From assembly GCA_032622095.1 (NCBI GenBank), contig CP136069.1:185555122-185619121 (forward strand): a stretch of 64,000 bases of DNA, read 5' to 3'. The first letter of the stretch is position 1. Every line of letters begins with the position of its first letter. Source of the DNA: Siphonodentalium dalli. Its lineage: Eukaryota > Mollusca > Scaphopoda > Gadilida > Siphonodentaliidae. The notes under the pieces were generated by a model. The model did not search any database, was not told the origin of the DNA, and saw only the letters and a program-made list of their open reading frames with translations. The translations under genes and the position numbers were made by a program. Shown here piece after piece: positions 44,746 through 54,999 of the stretch.

Positions 44746-45580
44746 TTTATCTTATTTATCGAAAGATAGCAGACGAAATTATCATAGATACGTGACACCG
44801 CACAGTGAAGTCGTCGCGAATTATTGTCTTGTTATCGGCTGCGGCGATAAATTGTCTGGCTAAACAAGGCTAAATATAGAAAATCAATACCTTTCGGCTT
44901 CTCGCTTTCTGATTGGTCAATGTCGGACATAAAAGGCAGAATTTCTTGGAGCTCTGGTTAGAAGTCTTCGGACTTCTCACCTGTCAAGATCGAGAGCTGA
45001 AATGAAGATGCATCCCTCGGTGAAAATGGTCATGGAGCACACGGACAGCCAAATGCATTGGTAGCCCTTACTATCGCCCAGCAGAAGACTGACGAGTGGT
45101 CGGACCAGTGGTAGGCTGGCAATATATTGGGAATCCCAGGTGTTTGGTGACCAATGTGTGCTTCCATGTCGTTTTCATTTGGGTTATGCAGATCGAAGAT
45201 TTAAAAGAATCAGTGAGCATTCATTTCTCGACTTTTGGCGTCCCTCGGTGAAAATGGTCATGGAGCACACGGTCAGCCAAATGCATTGGTAGCCCTTACT
45301 ATCGCCCAGCAGAAGACTGAAAAGTGATCGGATGTGTCTTTTGAAGAAAGACCAGTGGTAGGCTGGCGATATATTGTGAATCCCAGGTATTTGGTGACCA
45401 ATGTGTGGTTCCATGTCGTTTTCATTTGGGTTATGCAGATCGAAGTCATTTTACGAAGAACACACAAAGCTTAAGCACAGAGATAGCATTGGACTGATGT
45501 GGGCAGCCGCTGAAGCAGACGCTAGGGATGACAAGAGGTATCCCTCAGAGAATTCACGGTCAGCCAAATACATTGGTAAC
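44746..45580. repeat. Unidentified GC-richer sequence with a ~190-bp repeat
   Basis: The block CATCCCTCGGTGAAAATGGT through TTTGGGTTATGCAGATCGAA occurs at about 45010-45200 and 45236-45447. A third, more diverged copy starts at about 45537 and is interrupted at 45580 by a hAT MITE. CCAAT-reverse (ATTGG, 44913) and CATAAAAGG (44929) could be a promoter of a decayed retroelement. No domain is recognised. Confidence 0.5.
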
Positions 45581-46549
45581 CAGTGTTCGCGCTGGACCGA
45601 AAAAAACTTTAGCCAAAAGTTTAGCCAAATGAAAATTTTATTAGCCAAATGAAAAAAACATTAGCCAAATGTTTTTTGGCCAAATTAAAAAAAACAATGG
45701 CCAAATTAAATCATCGTTTTCTGGTCGGTTCACAATTAATGACTAAAGCGTCAAATCTAACAGACACAGGTAAAATACACATTAATTTAACTAATTTTGA
45801 TAAACTAGAAATATTTTTATATATATCATTTATTAAAATTGATTAATCTTTATGTGAAAGGGTGATTGGGGGGGGGGGGGGGGGTGGGTTGACCCGGGAT
45901 TGTCCTTCTTAGTGTCATGTTTTTGTTTTATATCAATATCTTTTAATTGATTAAATCATGAAATATTAATTATCCTTGCGAAAATATCTAAGTGACATCT
46001 GGAAACTAATAACTTAATATTGTTACGCCATTATCAAATTACAATCTGTCATAAAAGCATGCATATTATTTTGAATGTATCGGTATTGACAAATAGCCAC
46101 AAAATATCTGTCGTGATTCACATTTGGCTGATTAAGCTATTGTCTTACACTTGGTGCTTATAAACCTTGACCGTCATAAATACAATGTCATCATAAACAT
46201 GCATTGTGCAGGAGCCCCGTGCATGACCAGACAGACAATGGGGGATTAGCGGATTAAATTTAAAATAATGACTTTTGCTGTTTCGTGCAGAGTGACGGGT
46301 TTCCATTTGTATTGTCCGCGATCGGGTTTCCCTTTGTACAGTCGGCGATATATTCCCACTTATGATGTTTTCGGACTAGATCGTTCACATCACAGAATTG
46401 AAAACCCACTTGCCAAAAATTCATGCTTTCATTCTCCATTTGGGGTCAAAAAAAGTTTAGCCAAAAGTTTAGCCAAATGAAATTTTTATTAGCCAAATTC
46501 GAAAAAGATTAGCCATTGGCTAATTTGGCTACCGACAGCGCGAACACTG
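45581..46549. mobile_element. hAT MITE with 8-bp target duplication
   Basis: It starts CAGTGTTCGCGCTG and ends CAGCGCGAACACTG, flanked by TTGGTAAC on both sides (45573-45580, 46550-46557), which fits the hAT target rule nTnnnnAn. The two earlier ~190-bp repeats read CATTGGTAGCCCTTACT without an insert, acting as paralogous empty sites. Copies of TTAGCCAAA cluster near both ends but in the same, not inverted, orientation. An 18-G run lies at about 45870. No transposase. Confidence 0.9.
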
Positions 46550-46557
46550 TTGGTAAC

Positions 46558-48110
46558 CCTTACTGTCGCTTGCGATATATTGGGAATCCCAGGTATTTGG
46601 AGACCAATGTGAACACCCGTTGGTGCATCTTAAAGTGGCGTACCTTGAAGCATAAAAGGACTCTCTGAGATTGATCATGCTTGGATGGCATCCCACTCGT
46701 TGGACAACCTCCACAGCCAGGGAAGTACCTGGGAAGACCAGAGAGCTCCTAAAGAATGATAAGGCAATGGACTGGCTGTGGTTGGTATGTCCTGGGTGCG
46801 ATCCAGCCTTGCACGATCGATAATTTTGATGGGATGACGTTTGCAGAGATATCTAAGTGGCTGGCTGCCCACAACTGCCCTGGTGGTTGGACAACAATTG
46901 GATCCCAAGAAAGTTGGCGAACCAGAGGAGCTGAAGTTGGGCGCCCTCACAGTGACACCACATGGTTTAACACTGAGGGCTTCCCACTTCATTTAAACCG
47001 GCGAGATTAATCATAGAAGACCTTTTGGACAAGTCGACATCCCTGATTCCGCGTTTGTATCTCAGATAGAGCTCTAGTTGGGGGTCGACCATCAGTGGCA
47101 GACCAGGCAGATATTTTTGGATGACCAGTGATGATGGTAACCAGAAAGGTATACCTCTTGATTTTTGGGACACCCTGCCTGATGGTCGACCACCCTGGGT
47201 TGAGTGACCGGACCGAATATCACAGTCAAAGACTCCATCACAGATGGCAGGCACTCAACCCCGTGAGCAACTCATGATATGCTAACCCTCGGAATCCTAT
47301 TCTTGCCTGACATGTGCAGACATATTAACGAACACAATGCCGAATTATACCACTTAGTTGACGTGCCATACCGGAGTCACACCAACCTGGACACCCTAAG
47401 GTCTTAGTATAGTGGGCGCCCATTAAAGCTGTACAGACGAGATACGCAGAAGACCGAGAGCTGTGTCCAGGCTGGATGTGCCGGTATGTGTCGCCAACAT
47501 GGTGGGTTGGTCAAATATAGAATAGAGAAACTGCGGCATGGTAACGTCTCCAGATGTGTGCCTTTTGTTTGACAAAGATGTGAAAGTGAATAATCATGCC
47601 GTAATGCCTCGGCCTTGTGGTTTTGACGGTGGGATCTGGAGCTGATAATTCTAGGGCCAGGTGGGAAATGCGTTTTCTCCCCTTAGAATGTGACAGAGCT
47701 GAGACTAGGGCCAAGACGGGAAATGTAGTTTCTCTCCCTAGTGTTCCCACTGCCAAAACCTATGAGAATACAAATCTTTCGTCAAACAAAGGTTGGCGTC
47801 GCGGATTCCTTCCCTTGTGGTGCACATCTGGGCCTGATGGAAATTTACAAAGGCGAGGGTCCTAACCTATGGATTATGATTTATCATTAATGTGGTATTC
47901 ATACTATACAACGCCCTGGACCACTTCAGGCTGGCGAATGCAGCAATTGTTTCTCTGCACATGGTCAGGTGGATAGGCGATATCGGTCATGGATGTCAAG
48001 GGGAAAATTCAAGACAGATAAATGGGTTAACAATCGATGTTTGGCTGCTGATGTGCAGTTGGCGTGACAGTCTAGATGTACGGCTCGAGTGTCCGTGAAT
48101 TACAACCTGA
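46558..48110. other. GC-richer sequence, decayed element or gene, unidentified
   Basis: Composition is closer to 50% GC than the surroundings. Open frames exist on both strands (for example plus 46756-47010 and minus 47254-46967) but show no motif I know. The 8-base TCACGGAC near 44731 and GTCCGTGA near 48091 are inverted; whether they bound one element is unclear. Probably a decayed retroelement. Confidence 0.3.
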
Positions 48111-48784
48111 CTGGGTTCCACTGTGTAGGAACTGTTACATCGGAAATCGTTCTATCGCCGGTTTGTGATGGTTCTTGACTGATTTGTGACGGTTCTTGCT
48201 GATCGAAATTATACATTTTCACGAATTTTTGACAGTTAAAACGCAATTTTGAGGCTTCTAGGTGATAATTCGATTAGTTATTTTCAATCCCATTACAATC
48301 TGTGGCACCAATGAGCGTGTTAAGAACGAAACTTTCATTGTGCGACTCATAACAACGACAAAATCCACGAATTTTGATAATTGTTTGGGTTCTCTCCTGA
48401 TCGAGTCCGTTCTCTCCCCATTTAATTTGTTGTATACGGGTAAAACTATGGCTAATATTTGCCACAGTACATGGTTCAAACTGCCAATTTTGTGAAAGTA
48501 TACAAAGATAAACACAACAAACTATGCATTAAGTTGAATTTTGCACAACTTGTCATAATTTCGATGAATTACACTGCCTTTCTATGCTTATTCAATATCC
48601 TGTGTTACGCCTATCAAAATTCACAAAGTCAAAGTCGACAGCTAGTTTGAAAAATAATGCGTTTTGCAGGCCAAAAATTTCCATGAGTCAATAGCCGGTT
48701 AACAATAGTGAAATTTCATAGCGCTGGACTTCAGAAAGCATGACCGTAGACGGGATATATAGAGTTATCTGTCTTGTATTTTAT

Positions 48785-49265
48785 CTATTATATATGTTTT
48801 GGAACTTCTGCCTGTATGTATGTATCTGAGTTATAGACTCGAAAAACTGCTCGACCGATCCGACTCAAATTTGGTGTGTAGGCCTACTTTGATCCGAGGA
48901 ACAATATGGGCGGGTACAATTTCACATGCGACCGTGTCCTTGACCTCGCTCAAATACGCTCATATAGGCATGTTTCTGGACCTCGACCGATCCCACTCAA
49001 ATTTGGTAGCTAGTTTGATCACAGGAACAATATGGGCGGGTCCAATTTCACTTGCCACCGTGTCCTTGACCTTGACCTCGTTCATATATACGCTCATATA
49101 GGCATGTTTCTGGACCTCGACCGATCCGATTCAAATTTGGTATAATGTAGGCCTACTTTGATCCCAGGAACAATATGGGTGGGTCCAATTTCACGTGCGA
49201 CCGTGTCCTTGACCGTGACCATATTCGCTCATATAGGCATGTTCCCGGGCCGATCGAACAATAGT
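48785..49265 (+). repeat. ~133-bp tandem repeat with GACCGATCC module
   Basis: Three to four units: CTCGACCGATCCGACTCAAA at 48850, 48982 and 49116, a remnant at about 49250; each followed by TTTGATCC-AGGAACAATATG and CATATAGGCATGTTTCTGGA. The start (ATATATGTTTTGGAACTTCT, GCCTGTATGTATGTA) resembles the 5' start of the Helitron-like units at 15.8-16.9 kb. Confidence 0.8.
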
Positions 49266-50084
49266 TTGTCCAGGCGGATAGACGTATTTTATTATATGCT
49301 TCCCCATTAAATAGTGGGAAATTGCCGTGGCGTAGAGCGTTATATCCATCGCCTGGACCGACTCGATGGATAACACTGACCGACTCGATGGATAACACAA
49401 TAGTATTACTTTTTCGGAGATTACTTCCGGTTTACAGCGGCGACTCACATTAAGTATCAAAGCGTATCAATAACAGCCGGAATATTTTTTTAATTATCGA
49501 TTTTTACGGTAAAACTGTTATTTAATTGTTATAATGTTAAATCATTTGTTTTAATATATTCTTATCATTAAATTATGTATATATTAATTTTCTCGCATCA
49601 TTTCAGAATAAAACAATGGGGACTATTTCTTATGGCGGTTTTGCTCGATATTTGTCATTCAGTGGTGAGCAAATCAATTGATGGAATGTAAACAAAATGC
49701 AAATGTCGAAGCTTTCTAACAATTTGAAGTGAAATGTAGGACAAAACTAGCAATTTTGGGGCGGTTTATAACGTAGCGACTAGCGCATATAATAAAAAGA
49801 ACACCTACGTATTTTGGTTGAATACCCGGATTATCTCATTCGTGGGTACAAGGAAATACAGAATTTCCACTCGCGGCTTGTAGCCGCTCGTGGAAATGGG
49901 TCCGTGTCGTTTCGGTCCAGAGTCGTTTCGGCTGGGACGTTTCGGCCGGGACGTTTCGGCTCAGTTTTAGGCCGAAACGACTCACTTATTGAGCCGAATA
50001 GTCTCAACTTTATCTGACTTTTTATGATATTTTCTTTGAATATTTCGTGCATTTATGAGTTGTTGAAAAAGCTTTTGATTCTGT

Positions 50085-50300
50085 ATGGCACAATGGGCAC
50101 CAATTCTGCATGCCGAGGCAGACCACGTCGCGATCTCCGTGGCAGCTCGTGACCTTGAGACAGACCACAGAACCAAATACACCAAGATCGACTTGGCGCT
50201 TGAAGAGTTGTGGCATCAATATAGAGAGAAGAACGTAACGACGACAGATTTTCTGCGAAAGTGCAACGAAATTTACAAGATGGGAAAGAAGAAGAACTAG
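50085..50300 (+). CDS. Hypothetical 71-codon ORF inside the TIR element
   Basis: It starts at ATG just after an in-frame TGA and begins MAQWAPILHAEADHVAISV; later stretches KIDLALEELWHQYRE and FLRKCNEIYKMGKKKN look helical and protein-like. No known domain. Overlapping frames are also open on the minus strand, so coding is uncertain. It could be a captured host exon. Confidence 0.25.
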   Translation: MAQWAPILHAEADHVAISVAARDLETDHRTKYTKIDLALEELWHQYREKNVTTTDFLRKCNEIYKMGKKKN

Positions 50301-50390
50301 TGATGAGAACTGACACATGTATATAAAGTGCTTTTGTGTGACATTGTTCGGTTTTTCATATACAGTTGTAGTCACAATATATTAGCGATA

Positions 50391-50452
50391 TTAGCGATGT
50401 TATTCATTTTTATGGTTTCGGACTAAAACCATAAAAATAAATAACATCGCTA
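50391..50452. repeat. 28-bp-stem hairpin
   Basis: TTAGCGATGTTATTCATTTT-TATGGTTT pairs with AAACCATAAAAATAAATAAC-ATCGCTAA around a CGGACTA loop, with one mismatch. It follows the hypothetical ORF by ~90 bp. Confidence 0.85.
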
Positions 50453-51190
50453 ACATCGCTTAAATGCTTTTACTATGTCGTTTATTTATGTTTAAATTTA
50501 CTGAAATAAATTGTTATCCATATCGCCAAAACTGTTGTCAAATCTGTCATAATCTCCAACACACCATAAAGTGATGAAATAAATCAGCTTAAGTAGTGAT
50601 TAAGCTGTATAAGCCGAGTTAATCCCCTGCAATCAACTCCAATTAACACAATATATGGGGCCGAAACGTCCCGGCCGAAACGTCCCAGCCGAAACGTCCC
50701 TGGACCGAAAAGGTCTGAGCCGAAACGTCTCCGGACCGAAACGACCCGTTCCCGTGGAAATTCTGTATTTCCTTGAACCCACTCATGAGATAATCCGGGT
50801 ATTCAACCAAAACCCGTAGGTATTCTCTATTTACTCAACAAAAAGCCAAAAATAACACGTTAAAAGTTCGTTGACACCCATACAATGTTCTGATTACGCA
50901 GTTTATGAAGTTTATGTCGGGCATCCGCTTGCTGGATGCTGATTATCTAGGTTAAGTTCTAGAATTCTAGAATATGCAGCTATTAAAGCATATACAAGCA
51001 CGATAACCTTTCACTCAGTCATATTTTAGATTTACTAGGGATCTCTGATTTTTTAATAGAAGATATAAAAAAGCAAAGAATCCTGCAGTTACAAATATTA
51101 TTATATGGATGTTAAACCCTTGGTTACTAAATGCGCTGTAATGAGAATTGACTTGAATCCTATTGATTAATTTGTAGGAATGCTTAGCTA

Positions 51191-51717
51191 TTAAAGGTGG
51201 ATTATCTCTTTGTAAACATGTATTATACAGTTACCGGGGTATAAAATATTAGATTTGAATCGAAGACCCCTGTCCGGAAATGCTTCTATCGATTAATATT
51301 AATTTTATTTCGAATATTTTCTGGTCTAAAAAGGCGTGTTTGTTCAGCTAACGAACAATAGTGGTTACTGTTAACCAAGACCAGAAATTTTATTGTACAA
51401 TTTTGTCACAAATAAAAGTCAATTATACTCATTATCGCTTATATCTGTGGAACAAAACAATACAAACAATCAATCTAGGATATTTGACTTTCGGTGCGTA
51501 GCCATAGGAACAGCCCAGTGCTCTATATCGCAATATGGTATCATCCGAATGGTCTGTTCTAAAATAGTAACATAAACGGTCCCGATTTAATATTCGAAAT
51601 AAAATCAATATTAACTGATAGAAGCTTTTCCGGACAGGGGTCTTCAGTTCATATCTATTATTTTATACACACACAACTATTTAAAATTTGTTATTTAAAG
51701 AGATAATCCATCTTTAA
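51191..51717. mobile_element. TTAA-flanked fold-back MITE
   Basis: TTAA-AGGTGGATTATCTCTTT and AAAGAGATAATCCATCT-TTAA, with inner inverted GAAGACCCCTGTCCGGAAA. Same layout as the AGGTACTCAATCC family but different ends. Nested in the 4,750-bp element. Confidence 0.8.
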
Positions 51718-51920
51718 TATTTTCTTTATGTTATTTACATGTTAAAGGCATATTAAGGGATCCAGAAATTTCAGCATCCAGTTTATAAAATCATACAATT
51801 GGAACAAGAAGTGGCACTTAATAAACATAATGAAGATAAGGACAATTTTTGCAAGAATAAATATTAATTTATTTTACTTTACTTATTTACTCATTTATCT
51901 TTGCATCATATCTGTCTATT

Positions 51921-51952
51921 AGAGAGAGAGAGAAGAGAAGAGAGAGAGAGAT

Positions 51953-52011
<59 letters not shown>

Positions 52012-52027
52012 GAGAGAGACGAGAGAG
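51921..52027. repeat. AG/GA microsatellite
   Basis: Almost uninterrupted (AG)n with minor breaks. It produces a spurious Ser/Leu-rich minus-strand ORF. Confidence 0.95.
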
Positions 52028-52876
52028 AAATATAATGGCGCTGGACTTGAAATATTGTCACACCTGGATCTTTCAATAATGCCCAGATTAAGTAAATGAA
52101 TATAACATCATATTCTCCTGAGAATAGATTTATATTACCATTGGTCATTTATATAGGCGGGCAAGATTATGATACTATACTCATCGGGACTTTCAATATT
52201 TTATTTCTGCATATTAATGTCACTTAATCTCCCGTATTAGGTATTTATTGTGTTATTTCTTAATATACCTGTTCTGTTATGCAAAATACATATAAGATAC
52301 AGTCATTATCTGGTTTAAAATGTCAGATACACAAGACGATTTTCGGACCAAAAGTGCAGAAATCGTTCGAATAAATCTCATGGACAGAACCGTCACAGCC
52401 ATGATTGGTTTGAAATAGAACCGTAACACGCACCCGTGTTGATTACGAGGTCACAGCTCCCAATTATCAACCCCTATCTGGATACTTTCTCAGCTATTTT
52501 ACAAAAGAATAACACGGGTACACATTATAGTCAGTGTTTATCTTCAGAATACGTTTCATATTTTATACGCCACGAAAAACAAAGAAATTGCGTCCACGTG
52601 GCTTGATTTTCAGTGATAACATGTTGATATTTACGCGTTAACTCACTAATACCGAGTTAATTGTGGTCTAGAGTTCAGGTTTCGATAACACGGCACTTCT
52701 GCAGCCTCTGTTCATTCAGGAAAGTTTAATATATTCACGATATCTATAATTTTGCGTGATTTTGTCACGAAAAGTATTTTCAATCATCAGGAACCGTAAC
52801 AAATCAGGCAAGAACCATCACAATACCGGCGATAGAACGATTTCCGATGTAACAGTTCCTACACAGTGCTGGGTTC

Positions 52877-53270
52877 TGCCCCTTAAACTGTTAGAGTGTC
52901 AGTACTCAGTAGACGGCACAGCCGCCCAGCTAGATTGTTATGTTTTATTGCACATCATTCTCAGTCATGGGACGGAACATTTCTTTTCCCGGAAGTTAAA
53001 ATCAAAAGGGACGTCATTTCCGGTTTTAAAGGTACAAATTGAATTCTCGGGTGACATGGAAATTGGCAGGGATCTCAGCAAAGAATCTGAGGGGGCTCAC
53101 TCCAAAAGGATTAGATTTTATTTGGCATGCACGGGGAACCGAAGAGACTTGTTTTGAAGGCACACTACCATTTGTCGGAATAATTAGTTTTCGGCTCGTG
53201 ACGTTGGACATGTAATGCAGTTCAGATGAATTTGGGGAGTTGGTGGTTACGTGGTCCCGTAGTTGAACCC
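52877..53270. other. Unidentified sequence next to the PLE RT fragment
   Basis: Open frames exist on both strands but no motif. After removing the 4,750-bp element this stretch would be continuous with 48110, so it may be the right edge of the decayed sequence that separates the two PLE pieces. Confidence 0.3.
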
Positions 53271-54957
53271 CCGTGCGCGTTACAATACTTGTAGGGGTGC
53301 GTCTGATTGTGATGTCTAGAAAATCGACCGAGGTTGTGCTGTAATTCGCGGTGAATTTGATGGTCGGGTGTGACGTGTTGAAATACTCGATGAATTTGTC
53401 AAGACTGGATTGGCCATGTGTCCATATAAGGAGGATATCATCGATATATCTGAGATAAAGGGTTGGTTCGAGTGTTGTGCCGAGAAGTAGCTTGTTTTCA
53501 AGTTCTACTGTGAATATATTGGCATATGATGGGGCTACTCGAGTGCCCATTGCCGTGCCTCCGATTTGGAGGTAGTTGTCTCCGTTGAATTGAAAGTTAT
53601 TGCTGTGTAGTACAAGTTTAAGTAGATTGAGTAATCCACTCGTGGAGATACTCCAGTTTGGTTGTTGTGTTCGGATGCATTGTGCTACCGCTCTGATGTT
53701 TGTGTATACTGTATAGTTGAGTTACATCCATGGTGCATAGTATATAGTGGCTCGGGAGATCATTTAGACCTTGTTTTATATGTTCATCGACGAAACGGCT
53801 AATAAGTTCGGTTGGTGAGCCGTTGCCGCTGATGATAGGTCTCCCTGGTATCGAACCTTTCGTAGTTGACTTATGTATTTTTGGGAGTAAATAGAATTGG
53901 GATGTGCGAGGGTTGAGTTGGTACAAACCTTCGCGTATTTTCCCAGGAATTTCCCCCTAGTGCACAAAGGTCATGTAGTTCTTTTCTAACAAGGTTGTTA
54001 TGGTATTCCGTCAGGTCTTCATCCTTATGGATGTAGAAGTTTGAGTCCGTGAGTTGCCTGTTGGCTTCATTAATATAGTCTTCCCGGTCGAGGGTGACTA
54101 CTGCAGACCCTTTGTCTGCTTTTTTGATGACGATGTTGGGGTTTGATTTAAGACCTTGGATGGCTGATTCCATCTCTGTGTCTATATTGGGACTACGGAA
54201 ATGGAGGGGCCTCTCTGTGAGGTTATGGTGGTTCGAGAGTCTACAAAGGGAGTCAATGAGAGGTTCGAGGCCAGTGGGGGGTGACCATGAGCTAGTTGGG
54301 TGGAATTTCATTTCAAGAAAGTCATGGAAGGTGTTACTTGATGGCTTGTTGTCACCAAATTGGTCAAAAAAGGTTTTTAGACGAAATCGTCTGAAAAATC
54401 TTTTTATGTCCCTTGATAGTTGTGGACGGTTGTTACCCTTGGGTGTTGGGCAGTATGTTAGCCCTTTGCTCAGTATCTTAATTTCCCCTTCTGTTAGGAT
54501 GTGGCTTGATAAATTGAGAACAACGTCCGGGTAGTGAGCGCTGTTATTTTTATTAGCAACGTTTCGTTTAGTACTATCCGAGTTGGATGGGCGTTTTCTT
54601 TTGTAGAGATCCTGTAGTTTGTTGATGACAGTCTCTAGTTCCTTGCCGGAGTTAGTTTTTCTTGGTGGTCTGTTTTTGGCGCCCTTGTTGGGGACGGCCG
54701 GGAAACGCCCTGTTCTACCCCGTGGTGGATTGTCAGTTCGGTCTCTGTTGGATTTGTGTTTGAGGAGGAAAGGAAAGCGTACTGTATTCTGCTCTTGGCG
54801 CAGTGCCAAGAGTGTTTTGCTGTGTTGCTTTCTCATGTTGGAGTTGATGTTTCTGGTGAGGGCGCTGGTTGCTGCCGATAATTCATCTTTATCTTTGGGG
54901 GTGGCCTTAGTATTCCACTCCTTTTGTAGGTTATTTAGAGAGGTGTCAGCTGCTGTT
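53271..54957 (-). pseudogene. PLE middle part: reverse transcriptase
   Basis: Minus-strand reading from 54957: LTAADTSLNNLQKEWN, ILTEGEIKILSKGLTYCPTP, IVIKKADKGSAVV and LDREDYINEANRQL, then after a frameshift and a TAG near 53950 FYLLPKIHK, PGRPIISGNGSPTE, CTMDVTQLY; after a second frameshift near 53710 AMGTRVAPSYANIF, LYLRYIDDILLIWTHG and VDFLDITI. MDV is RT motif A and YIDD (53437-53448) is motif C. KADKG, LPKIHK and GNGSPTE are PLE signatures. The element copied its RNA at nicked DNA ends; this copy cannot. The frame diverges after TPTSIVT near 53275, where the next PLE piece (44.7 kb) would join. Confidence 0.9.
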
Positions 54958-54999
54958 AGTTCGTCACCTCAGTTCCAACTTGTTCTAAGTGCCTTTTTC

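Larger units (their letters stand above)
49798..50824. mobile_element. 1-kb TIR element with ACGTTTCGG repeats
   Basis: The ends ACCTACG-TATTTTGGTTGAAT and complement match ~70 bp (through CCCGGATTATCTCAT and AAGGAAATACAGAATTTCCA). Just inside, GACGTTTCGGC-type words repeat 5-6 times on each side in inverted sense. The inside holds a 71-codon ORF and a long hairpin. The exact target duplication is unresolved. Confidence 0.75.
48119..52868. mobile_element. 4,750-bp TIR element with 8-bp target duplication
   Basis: It starts CACTGTGTAGGAACTG and ends CAGTTCCTACACAGTG, flanked by identical CTGGGTTC (48111-48118, 52869-52876). The inverted match goes on for ~85 bp with small gaps (TTACATCGGAAATCGTTCTA, TTGTGATGGTTCTTG). 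The inside is other repeats: a 133-bp tandem array, a 1-kb TIR element, a TTAA MITE and an AG microsatellite. No transposase frame was found, so it is non-autonomous. The 8-bp duplication suits hAT or P superfamilies. Confidence 0.85.

Noticed and set aside
51906-52148. Ser/Leu-rich ORF
   Set aside because: Translation of an AG microsatellite.
44729-53275. A single LTR retrotransposon between the PLE pieces (starts TGTCACGG, ends GTTACA)
   Set aside because: No matching LTR pair could be seen; the ATAC/ATACT flank similarity alone is too short.
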